Source of the DNA: an uncultured Ectothiorhodospiraceae bacterium
GTDB lineage: Bacteria > Pseudomonadota > Gammaproteobacteria > S012-40
Length of the DNA stretch: 44,886 bases
Assembly (NCBI GenBank): GCA_945787715.1
Contig: CALZJE010000025.1
Span: 1-44,886 of the forward strand
Direction of reading: 5' to 3'
Below the pieces are notes generated by a model, which saw only the letters and a list, made by a program, of their open reading frames with translations, was not told the DNA's origin and made no database searches. Below, one piece after another: positions 8,434 to 15,393 of this stretch. Position 1 is the stretch's first letter; each line of letters opens with the position of its first letter. The translations under genes were made by a program, and so were the position numbers.

Positions 8434-9087
8434 ATGAGTGATAAAGATAAATTCAATTTCCCAGGTGGTAAAATCGATGTTGAATGGGACGGGCACCTGT
8501 GCATTCATATCGCTGAATGCGGGCAAGCAAACGGTGACTTGTTTATTGGTGGCCGTCAACCCTGGTGCCAACCAGATTTAGTAGAATTAAAAGATGTTAT
8601 TGAGGTTGTAGAACGTTGCCCATCAGGTGCATTGACGTATCAAGCAAAAGATTCATCGATCAAAGAAAAACCTGCCGAAGAAAATACAATTTCTGTGAGT
8701 TATAACGGTCCCTTATTTGTACGTGGTGATATTGAAATCGAGAACACACCGGCTGATATGGAAGGCATCGCATTTCGAGCAACATTATGCCGATGCGGTC
8801 ACTCGAAAAACAAACCATTTTGTGACAATACGCATGAAGCAATTAAATTTCAAGATTATGGTGCCGTTGGTGACAATGGGGAAGGATTATCCAATAGTGG
8901 TGGTAAATTAAAGATAAAGCAGCTAGAAGATGGACCACTATTGTGCTCAGGAAACATAACGATAAAAAGTGGTAGCGGAAGAACCGCTTGGGAAGGGACT
9001 CAAGTCGCATTGTGTCGCTGTGGTGCTTCTAAGAATAAACCATTTTGTGATGGCAGTCATGTTGCTGCTGGATTCAGGAGCAATTGA
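8434..9087 (+). CDS. Fused divergent 4Fe-4S domain and two CDGSH iron-sulfur domains
   Basis: The ATG at 8434 follows a perfect AAGGAGG (8421-8427) and yields 217 residues. Residues 1-70 resemble the Fer4_19 domain, with cysteines in DGHLCIHIAECG, PWCQPD and ERCPSGAL. Two CDGSH modules follow. The first reads CRCGHSKNKPFCDNTH, with Asn-Thr replacing the usual Gly-Ser. The second is canonical, CRCGASKNKPFCDGSH. CDGSH domains bind labile 2Fe-2S clusters through three Cys and one His, and both sets of ligands are intact. Proteins of this layout are thought to act in cytosolic redox or Fe-S handling; a precise role is not known. The gene is monocistronic with a terminator at 9143. Confidence 0.85.
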   Translation: MSDKDKFNFPGGKIDVEWDGHLCIHIAECGQANGDLFIGGRQPWCQPDLVELKDVIEVVERCPSGALTYQAKDSSIKEKPAEENTISVSYNGPLFVRGDIEIENTPADMEGIAFRATLCRCGHSKNKPFCDNTHEAIKFQDYGAVGDNGEGLSNSGGKLKIKQLEDGPLLCSGNITIKSGSGRTAWEGTQVALCRCGASKNKPFCDGSHVAAGFRSN

Positions 9088-9142
9088 GCAAGGAAGTTTA
9101 AACGAAAATTAAATAGCTAATCAACCCAGCTCGATATCCATA

Positions 9143-9177
9143 CCCATCGCAATAAATATTGGATGGGCCTTATTTTC
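9143..9177 (+). terminator. Terminator after the CDGSH gene
   Basis: CCCATC (9143-9148) pairs with GATGGG (9162-9167), extended by an inner CAAT/ATTG pairing with one bulge. It is followed by CCTTATTTTCT. Confidence 0.6.
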
Positions 9178-9226
9178 TGGCGTCGTTCAATATGACCTCA
9201 AACAACGTTTGTTTAGCCTATTCTCA

Positions 9227-10891
9227 CTACACCATATGCACACTAATTTGATTAAACGGAATAGACCAATGATGTTTATTGCAAGTATCAACAGCTAAAC
9301 GTTGAAATAAACGAGGAAGTCCCAAATACTGGTTTGCTGCCTCACCATTAAATGTCGCAATTGCGACGAGATCTAATGAAGAAGCACCTGCTTTTTCAAA
9401 TTCAACTTTAAACAGTTTTACCAAGTCAGATATTCCAGCAGCACTTAAACCGTCAATTAAATCTGCTTCCATTTTTTGGCGTATTTCGCCTGTAATCTCT
9501 TTTTGGTGTTGATAGTCAAGACCAAAATTAATTAACAGTGTAAACCCGTTTGCTGAGAGGTTACGAGGATTTTGCGCAATATAACTTAGTATGTCATAAG
9601 TTTTTAATGCATCAAGTTCTTTTAACTGCACATACTCTGGTGTTTGTACCACAATTTCACCGTAGGTATTATCATTCAGTAAAACCCACTCACCTGTACG
9701 TGATGGAAACCAGGGTTCTTCTTCGTGAAAACGACGTGAGCAATATGTCACTAATTCCTTGACAGGTATTTGTAATGACCCACCCAACAAGCAAGGATTA
9801 TAGAGCGTAGCGTAAAAACTGAGTGTCTTAACGTGCCATGGCAAGCCGTTGTATATAATTTTTTCCCCTTCACGCACCGGCCCTAAGTTTAATATTAATT
9901 TAGCTTCAGTAAGAAAACGTGGCAGAGATTTTTGTACGGCTAGTGCGGCGCCAGCAAGTACAATGAGCAGCAAGCCTAAAAGCACCCAATCGCCACGTAT
10001 GTAAAATACTGCCATGCCTGAAAGCAATACGATTAGTGTTGTCAGCAAGTAAAATAATAGGTTTCCGACTCGGGCAATAAAAGTAGGTCTGCGTTTAAAT
10101 CTTCGTAAAACAGTGCGCTGATATAAACGTGCTAAAAGACGCAATACGACATAAACGGCAATCATGACAAGAGTGGCAATCAACAAATTTAATACTCGAC
10201 CACCTAATAAATTCTTTAATACTTCAACTGGGTCGTTACGTGACGATTTAGCAGGTGAGAGTATTTCTTGCAACTCGAACTCAATTAAATTCAGTCTATT
10301 CTGCAAATCATCCCGCCGCTTACGCCATCTATCCTCCAAAGCAGCAAAGGCTTCTTTTAATGTCGCCGTTGGCGCTTCTTTTCGGTAACGTGTGATGTTT
10401 TCAAGAGCAGGCTGAGCAACATCCAGTCGTTGTTGAAAATATGCTTGATCATTGCGTAAGCGTTCAATTTTTCGTGGCCGTTCAGATAAACGTTTAAGCT
10501 CAACCAATATGGGTTCAAATACGGATTGCAGTTCTTCACGCCAATCAAATTCTTCATCCGTTTTTATGCCAAACAAGGAGAGATCAGCGGCTCCGGTACT
10601 TAACATTTCCAATGCTGTTTTTAATGATTGTTGATCCAGGGATATCTGCTTTATCTCTTCTCTGATTTGCTCTCGCGTGAGTTCATCATCAATTTCTTTT
10701 AGTTCATTTCTTTTTTCTACCAATTGCCGGCGTGTCGCATTTATGGCAGCTACCAGAGTTTCTAGATGCTCCCAGCTACTTATATTTACGGAACTAGAGC
10801 TCGGTTCAGACTCATTATTATTCGTTACGTCTGCTATTAGCTGAAAAGAAACAGACATTATTATCAAACTAAAAAACAACCTAAAAATCAT
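9227..10891 (-). CDS. MscS-family mechanosensitive channel-like protein
   Basis: The 554-residue protein has an N-terminal signal sequence (MIFRLFFSLIIMSVSF). A long periplasmic coiled-coil region of about residues 40-215 follows, rich in Glu/Arg/Gln. Three membrane segments come next: VLNLLIATLVMIAVYVVLRL, VGNLLFYLLTTLIVLLSGMA and WVLLGLLLIVLAGAALAVQK. The part after the third segment (VREGEKIIYNGLPWHVKTLS and GSLQIPVKEL) corresponds to the MscS beta domain. The large extracytoplasmic region recalls MscK/MscM-type channels but is shorter. It would gate in response to membrane tension or have another signalling role. It lies 48 nt after the phoQ-like gene and is probably cotranscribed with it, so envelope stress control is plausible. 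Confidence 0.7.
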   Translation of the reverse strand: MIFRLFFSLIIMSVSFQLIADVTNNNESEPSSSSVNISSWEHLETLVAAINATRRQLVEKRNELKEIDDELTREQIREEIKQISLDQQSLKTALEMLSTGAADLSLFGIKTDEEFDWREELQSVFEPILVELKRLSERPRKIERLRNDQAYFQQRLDVAQPALENITRYRKEAPTATLKEAFAALEDRWRKRRDDLQNRLNLIEFELQEILSPAKSSRNDPVEVLKNLLGGRVLNLLIATLVMIAVYVVLRLLARLYQRTVLRRFKRRPTFIARVGNLLFYLLTTLIVLLSGMAVFYIRGDWVLLGLLLIVLAGAALAVQKSLPRFLTEAKLILNLGPVREGEKIIYNGLPWHVKTLSFYATLYNPCLLGGSLQIPVKELVTYCSRRFHEEEPWFPSRTGEWVLLNDNTYGEIVVQTPEYVQLKELDALKTYDILSYIAQNPRNLSANGFTLLINFGLDYQHQKEITGEIRQKMEADLIDGLSAAGISDLVKLFKVEFEKAGASSLDLVAIATFNGEAANQYLGLPRLFQRLAVDTCNKHHWSIPFNQISVHMV

Positions 10892-10939
10892 TATAACTAC
10901 ACCTTAATGTAAAAATTATCAGACGGCGGATCATTGTGT

Positions 10940-12289
10940 TTAGGGCTGCGGCAAGCTGATTAAAAACCACGCACCACCTAACTCGCTACGGTTAACCTCC
11001 ATATTGCCCTGATAAGCACCAACTATATTATTAACAACTGCGAGACCAATGCCATGACCACCTTTTTCATCTGAGCGAATACCACGCTCCAATACACGAG
11101 CCGCCAGATGCTCATCAATACCAGGGCCATCATCTTCAATCGAAATAAATATTTGTGCCTCGCCCTGGGCATCTTGGCCTAACTCTGCAGATACACGCAC
11201 AATTTGTTGACACCACCTAAACGCATTATCTATTAAATTCCCTAGCAGCTCGAACAAATCTGATTCGTCGCCTTGAAAAAGTAAATCATCATTCATAATG
11301 ACTTTACAGTTAACGTTTTTATCTGCATAAACTTTTCCCAATGAAGTACCTATTTTACTGGCAATCGTTTTTATTTCTATGGGTTGAGATAAAGGAGTTT
11401 GCCCCGATGTCGCTGCTCTTTGCAATTGATAATCCACTATCTTTTTCATTTGATCCACTTGCTCAGCAACAATTTGACGAAACGGTCTGATTTTGTCTTC
11501 GGTTTCTGTTGTGCTCTGTAATAATGCGAGAGGCGTTTTCAAACTGTGCGCTAAATCGGAGAGTGAATGTCGGTAACGTTCTAAATGTTCTTGATTACTC
11601 TCTATCAATCCATTTAAATTTCGTGTTAACCCACGTAGCTCTTTTGGATATCGACCAAGCAAGCTTTCTTGTTCACCAGATTCTATTTTTTCGATTTCCA
11701 GTGCAGCTCTTCGCAACGGCCTTAAACTCCAGCTAAGTATCGTGCCTTGAACAGCTAATAGTACGAAAGCGACGCCACCTAACCACATCCATAAACGATT
11801 CCTAAATTGAGTGGTTTCTTTGTTATAACTCTCCAGCGTTTCCGCAACGCTGACTGTATAGACATGCACTTTATTCGATAAATCCCAAGACACACCAAAG
11901 TTATAACTGAACAATTCTTCATTTTCATGAAACATTTTTTCAAATTTTATTTCGGTGCTACTTGAGAGCTTTACTACTGGCAAACTCTTCTCACCTAAAG
12001 ATGGAGATTGCCAAAGTTTTTCACCCATATTATTCGAGATCTGTCCATATAGGCCTGACTTAGGTTGATTGAAACGCACAATCGGCAGTACATCGGGAAT
12101 AAAAATAGACCCATTCATTTTTACTTCTGCAGCCGCTATCAGCGCCAACACGCGCCCTTGAAGGCGATCTTTTACCGCTGTGCGTGCACTTTCTTGAAAC
12201 GCTTTATCAAGTGTATAGCCTGTTAATCCCAAAAATGCAGTAAGCACGACACTGAGCGCAATTAACAAACGTGACGTCATTGAAAGCAT
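10940..12289 (-). CDS. Sensor histidine kinase, PhoQ-like
   Basis: The protein has 449 residues. The first membrane segment is at about 8-26, followed by a periplasmic sensor of roughly 140 residues, and the second segment is near 167-187 (WLGGVAFVLLAVQGTILSW). The H-box SDLAHSLKTPLALLQ carries the phosphoacceptor His248. The ATPase part shows the N-box (LLGNLIDNAFRWC), the G1 box (EDDGPGID) and the G2 box (GGHGIGLAVV). The H-box sequence, with Ser-Leu-Lys-Thr-Pro, is typical of PhoQ orthologues. PhoQ senses divalent cations, acid or cationic peptides in other bacteria; the signal here is not known. The start lies 4 nt after the response-regulator stop. Confidence 0.85.
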   Translation of the reverse strand: MLSMTSRLLIALSVVLTAFLGLTGYTLDKAFQESARTAVKDRLQGRVLALIAAAEVKMNGSIFIPDVLPIVRFNQPKSGLYGQISNNMGEKLWQSPSLGEKSLPVVKLSSSTEIKFEKMFHENEELFSYNFGVSWDLSNKVHVYTVSVAETLESYNKETTQFRNRLWMWLGGVAFVLLAVQGTILSWSLRPLRRAALEIEKIESGEQESLLGRYPKELRGLTRNLNGLIESNQEHLERYRHSLSDLAHSLKTPLALLQSTTETEDKIRPFRQIVAEQVDQMKKIVDYQLQRAATSGQTPLSQPIEIKTIASKIGTSLGKVYADKNVNCKVIMNDDLLFQGDESDLFELLGNLIDNAFRWCQQIVRVSAELGQDAQGEAQIFISIEDDGPGIDEHLAARVLERGIRSDEKGGHGIGLAVVNNIVGAYQGNMEVNRSELGGAWFLISLPQP

Positions 12290-12293
12290 AGTC

Positions 12294-12971
12294 TTATTTG
12301 TTACTCATGTTAAATCGATAACCTCTGCCACGGAGAGTTTCTATGAGTTTGAGTTCATTGTTCGGATCCAACTTACGTCGCAAACGACCAATGAATACCT
12401 CAATAACATTGCTGTCGCGATCAAAGTCCTGATCATATATGTGCTCAGTCAATTCAGTTTTAGATATCACTTTATTTTTATGCATCATCAAGTATTCAAG
12501 GGTTTTATATTCGAAGGCAGTCAAATCAACAAGATCATCGTGGAGAGTCACCGATTGCGTATTGGTATTCAGTGACATTGGGCCATTTTGAATAATAGTA
12601 TGCGACAAGCCAGATGCTCTGCGCACAAGTGCCTTTAATCTCGCCAGGAGTTCTTCCGTAAAAAAAGGTTTCACCAGATAATCGTCAGCGCCGCCTTCCA
12701 AACCTTGTACTTTTTCTTGCCAGCGACTTCGTGCCGTAAGGATTAATATGGGGAAACTGCGGTTATTTTCACGCCATTGTTTTATGACTTCCAAACCAGA
12801 AATATCGGGCAAGCCAATATCAACAACGGCAACGTCATAAGGGAATTCTTCACCCAAATAAAGCCCTTCTTTACCGGTGCCACTCTCGTCTACTGCATAG
12901 CCAACATGTTTAAGATGAGTAACCAGTTGTTGACGTAGTGTTTCCTCATCTTCGATGACTAAGACGCGCAT
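12294..12971 (-). CDS. OmpR-family response regulator, PhoP-like
   Basis: The protein has 225 residues. The receiver has the acidic pair in LVIEDEE, the phosphoacceptor Asp51 in VVDIGLPD, the Thr of LTARS and the Lys of YLVKPF. The C-terminal winged helix includes DLTAFEYKTLEYLMMHKNKV, the recognition helix region SNVIEVFIGRLRRKLD and the terminal wing ETLRGRGYRF. These match PhoP/OmpR-type DNA-binding regulators, which bind direct repeats spaced by 10-11 bp. The gene is first in an apparent three-gene unit with the kinase and an MscS-like protein. A GAGAGGG Shine-Dalgarno precedes the ATG. Tandem CTGAAT repeats upstream of nearby genes are candidate targets. Confidence 0.88.
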   Translation of the reverse strand: MRVLVIEDEETLRQQLVTHLKHVGYAVDESGTGKEGLYLGEEFPYDVAVVDIGLPDISGLEVIKQWRENNRSFPILILTARSRWQEKVQGLEGGADDYLVKPFFTEELLARLKALVRRASGLSHTIIQNGPMSLNTNTQSVTLHDDLVDLTAFEYKTLEYLMMHKNKVISKTELTEHIYDQDFDRDSNVIEVFIGRLRRKLDPNNELKLIETLRGRGYRFNMSNK

Positions 12972-13090
12972 AAATTACCCTCTCCCCATGCCAGTTTTAA
13001 ATCAAGCTCGCGCATCCTGAAATATCAATCGGGCGTAAAAACAGTTTATTAGAATGAGCGACTTATAGGATACCTTAATTTTGCGATAGA

Positions 13091-13125
13091 CAAAATGAAA
13101 AGGGCTTGCCATTACTGACAAGCCC
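13091..13125 (-). terminator. Terminator after the candidate RNA / cytochrome c gene
   Basis: On the minus strand GGGCTTG and CAAGCCC (13102-13125) form a hairpin with a 10-nt loop. TTTTCATTTTG follows (13091-13101). It ends transcription coming from the cytochrome c gene and the structured region before phoP. Confidence 0.8.
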
Positions 13126-13140
13126 TCTTCTTTCTTATCG

Positions 13141-13310
13141 GCACCGAACTGGGGGAAACAGTGCCTCTTTTGTTAGGAGGTTGCCCGAGAATGGGAAGCC
13201 TGCTGCGGGAAATTCGTTTTCCCTCGTTGCGACCGCATGGATGGCGGAAGTGCCGGTTTTGCAGGAGCAATAAACCGATCGACTCCTATTCTCAAACAAT
13301 CTCCAGGGGG
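13141..13310 (-). ncRNA. Candidate structured RNA between cytochrome c and phoP
   Basis: The segment is clearly more GC-rich than its surroundings and has no coding potential. A long-range helix closes it: GGAGGTTG (13176-13183) pairs with CAATCTCC (13297-13304), and after a 3-nt internal loop GAGAAT (13187-13192) pairs with ATTCTC (13288-13293). Inside are further local hairpins, including CGGTTT/AAACCG and GGGAAA/TTTCCC around a TTCG-type loop. Outside, GTGCC-type arms form another hairpin near 13141-13165, followed by the terminator. The minus strand is favoured because the terminator and cytochrome gene lie on it. It could be a 3'-UTR-derived or independent small RNA. I do not recognise a known RNA family. 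Confidence 0.5.
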
Positions 13311-13330
13311 TTAGGGGTAGATAGGGAAAT

Positions 13331-13660
13331 TTATAAAGCTAAGACAAAATCGACCAATTTTTCGATGTTTTCGTCTTTCACACGAGGCGAATAAGGAGGC
13401 ATTGGTATCCCTTTTGTGACTTCCGTCCAGTTACCTTTACCGCCTTTTTTAACCTTTGCAATGAGTTTGTCTCTAATACCGTCCTCATCTTTGTAGCGCG
13501 CAGCAACATCCTTCCAAGCTGGGCCAACAACTTTCTTCTCTATGGAGTGGCACGCTAGACAACCGCTTTTTTTCGCCAATTCCAAGCCTTCCGCACTGAA
13601 AACGAGTGGAGCGCTTGTCATGCTTCCTGCCAACAACAAACCGATTGCTAATTTTTTCAT
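13331..13660 (-). CDS. Class I cytochrome c (c551/c5-type)
   Basis: The 109-residue protein has a Sec signal peptide (MKKLAIGLLLAGSMTSAPLV, cleavage near FSA). The single haem site CLACH lies at residues 34-38, and the distal Met ligand is in GIPMPPYSPRV. The C-terminal helix NIEKLVDFVLAL is typical of c551/c552 proteins. It would carry electrons in the periplasm, for example to a terminal oxidase or peroxidase. The gene is monocistronic. Three CTGAA-type hexamers lie about 115 nt upstream of the start. The 3' region holds the candidate RNA. Confidence 0.9.
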   Translation of the reverse strand: MKKLAIGLLLAGSMTSAPLVFSAEGLELAKKSGCLACHSIEKKVVGPAWKDVAARYKDEDGIRDKLIAKVKKGGKGNWTEVTKGIPMPPYSPRVKDENIEKLVDFVLAL

Positions 13661-13767
13661 GTCTTATTCTCCTAAAAACAATATACAAATTGTTAAATTT
13701 AAATTTTAGTCAAGGTGTTAAGATCTTTACTTCAAAAGCACTTTCTGAAGTGTTGAACATAGATTAA

Positions 13768-13794
13768 CTGAATGAAACTGAACGGATGCTGAAT
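13768..13794. promoter_or_regulatory. Tandem CTGAAT-type repeats upstream of cytochrome c gene
   Basis: CTGAAT (13768), CTGAAC (13778) and CTGAAT (13789) are spaced 10 and 11 bp apart. Single-turn spacing of direct hexamers is what OmpR/PhoB-family dimers usually bind. The array lies 108-134 nt upstream of the cytochrome start. Binding by the nearby PhoP-like regulator is a guess. Confidence 0.5.
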
Positions 13795-13838
13795 GAGATA
13801 ATTTATTTTGAAACGTTAGGGCATGTCGTCAATTAAGC

Positions 13839-14387
13839 TTAATCACAGAGATCCGTAATTCTCTTCGTCAGTTGTTCCATTTCCTTATGAATAATATTTC
13901 GCACCAATAAAGGCCCTATAAGAGGTGGGATTTTAATCGTTGGCGTTAAATCAGCTTCATAAATTATTTGCGTGCCATTTTCCACTGATGTCACTTTCCA
14001 GCGCTCAAAGCCTGACTCAAAATGTCCTTTTCCTGGTACAACAACTGCGACAACGGCTCCATCACTAGAATCGTTAATAAACTCTTGTATTTTGTTGATC
14101 GTAAGACATAGATTTAACAGACAAGGACGCAACTCTTGCTTAATCTTCTGATGACCATTTTCATCCACTGAAAGTAGTTGACTACGAACAATCAAGTTCG
14201 AAAGTTTGCTGAACCCAGTGTAGTCGTTAAGTAATGAGCTAACTTTTTCTGAATTTGAATCCAACGTGATTCGATAATTGACTAATATCCGACCCTGATA
14301 AAAATGTATGTCACTCCGGTTAAAGTCAATGACATGACTGTGAGAAACTGAGCTTAAACCCATCAGACAAAATGCTAACTTTTTCAT
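13839..14387 (-). CDS. START/SRPBCC-like periplasmic protein
   Basis: The protein has 182 residues from the ATG at 14387, which has GGAG 6 nt upstream; a TTG four codons earlier is less likely. A signal peptide (MKKLAFCLMGLSSVSHSHVI) precedes a domain with SRPBCC/polyketide-cyclase features. These are a strand-rich start (FYQGRILVNYRITLD), SLLNDYTGFSKLSNLIVRSQ, a central FERWKVTSVENGTQIIYEAD and a final helix RNIIHKEMEQLTKRITDLCD. Such domains bind lipids or hydrophobic ligands. Two Cys of LRPCLLNLCL may form a disulfide. A tandem CTGAAT site sits upstream, as for the cytochrome gene. Confidence 0.7.
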   Translation of the reverse strand: MKKLAFCLMGLSSVSHSHVIDFNRSDIHFYQGRILVNYRITLDSNSEKVSSLLNDYTGFSKLSNLIVRSQLLSVDENGHQKIKQELRPCLLNLCLTINKIQEFINDSSDGAVVAVVVPGKGHFESGFERWKVTSVENGTQIIYEADLTPTIKIPPLIGPLLVRNIIHKEMEQLTKRITDLCD

Positions 14388-14468
14388 ACGCATCTCCAAT
14401 AGCTTTCAATATTAGTGCTTAATAAAAATCAAAAATATTTTCTCAATATGTAGTCTATGTGGATTAAA

Positions 14469-14485
14469 CTGAATGGGTGCTGAAT
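14469..14485. promoter_or_regulatory. CTGAAT-N5-CTGAAT site upstream of the START-like gene
   Basis: Two perfect CTGAAT hexamers (14469-14474 and 14480-14485) are spaced 11 bp apart, 82-98 nt upstream of the minus-strand START-like gene. The shared block GATTAA..CTGAAT..GGTGCTGAAT is similar to 13762-13794. It lies in the divergent promoter region with the WYL regulator. Confidence 0.5.
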
Positions 14486-14593
14486 AGGTTTTGAAATTTC
14501 TCCATCGTCGAATGAGTTTTATTTCACACCAATACTGACACTATGCTGTCAGCAGAAAAATAATATAATAACGTCACTATAAAGGAGTTTAGT

Positions 14594-15292
14594 ATGCGCC
14601 GTGCAGATCGTTTATTTCGAATTGTTGAATACCTTAAAGCAAGAAGACAAGCTGTTACCGCTGATTCACTTGCTATAGAGCTTGAAGTAAGTGTACGCAC
14701 CATCTATCGAGATATCTCTGATCTGTGCCTATCAGGTGTTCCGATTATTGGCGAAGCCGGTGTTGGTTATATGATTGATAAAAACTATGTGCTTCGCCCA
14801 CTGATGTTTGAAGTTGATGAGTTGGATGCGCTTATGCTCGGTGCGCAGATGGTTGAAAGCTGGGGTGATAAAGATCTTGCTAAGTCAGCACGAAAAGCGG
14901 TTGATAAAATATCTGCAATTTTACCTGAATTATTAAAAGAAGAGATGCTCAGTACAGCGATATTTTCTCACCCAAGCCAGGCCAAAACAAAAATCACCAT
15001 CGACTTCAGCGCACTGCGAAAAGCAGTGAGAACGAGAAACGTTGTTGAATTTGACTACACCACAGAAGACAATCGAATTACTCGACGCCGCATCCGCCCA
15101 CTCTGTCTTGCTTTTTTTGGTCCGGTATGGGTAACAACAGGCTGGTGCGAATTGCGACAAGACTTTAGAAACTTTCGCCTGGATCGAATGAACATGCTAG
15201 TAGTAACTGAAGATATTTTTCGCCATGAAAGAGGGAAACGATTAAGTGACTATGAGGAAATCATTAACGCGACGAAACCCGACCTAAAATAA
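14594..15292 (+). CDS. YafY-type HTH/WYL transcriptional regulator
   Basis: The protein has 232 residues, with AAAGGAG 6 nt before the ATG. The N-terminal winged helix is typical of the HTH_11 family (ADRLFRIVEYLKARRQAVTA, then LEVSVRTIYRDISDL, then GVGYMI). The C-terminal part is a WYL-type ligand domain, with VRTRNVVEFDYTTED, RRRIRPLCLAFFGPVWVTTG and the final arginines FRNFRLDRM. WYL regulators respond to small ligands or nucleic acids. The gene is transcribed divergently from the START-like gene and may control it. It is convergent with prc. Confidence 0.85.
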   Translation: MRRADRLFRIVEYLKARRQAVTADSLAIELEVSVRTIYRDISDLCLSGVPIIGEAGVGYMIDKNYVLRPLMFEVDELDALMLGAQMVESWGDKDLAKSARKAVDKISAILPELLKEEMLSTAIFSHPSQAKTKITIDFSALRKAVRTRNVVEFDYTTEDNRITRRRIRPLCLAFFGPVWVTTGWCELRQDFRNFRLDRMNMLVVTEDIFRHERGKRLSDYEEIINATKPDLK

Positions 15293-15340
15293 CACAAGAC
15301 CAGGAATTGGAAATTTTAATAGATATAAAAAAATCAATAA

Positions 15341-15369
15341 AAAAATCCGCAATAAATCGTGGACTTTTT
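15341..15369. terminator. Bidirectional terminator between WYL regulator and prc
   Basis: TCCGC (15346-15350) and GTGGA (15359-15363) form a short stem flanked by an A-run on the left and CTTTTT on the right. The flanks can extend the stem and serve as T-tract on either strand of the convergent pair. Confidence 0.5.
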
Positions 15370-15393
15370 ATCAATTCAAATGACTAACAAACT

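Noticed and set aside
13161-13394. 77-codon plus-strand frame
   Set aside because: It lies in the structured RNA candidate and runs antisense into the cytochrome c gene; composition is not protein-like.
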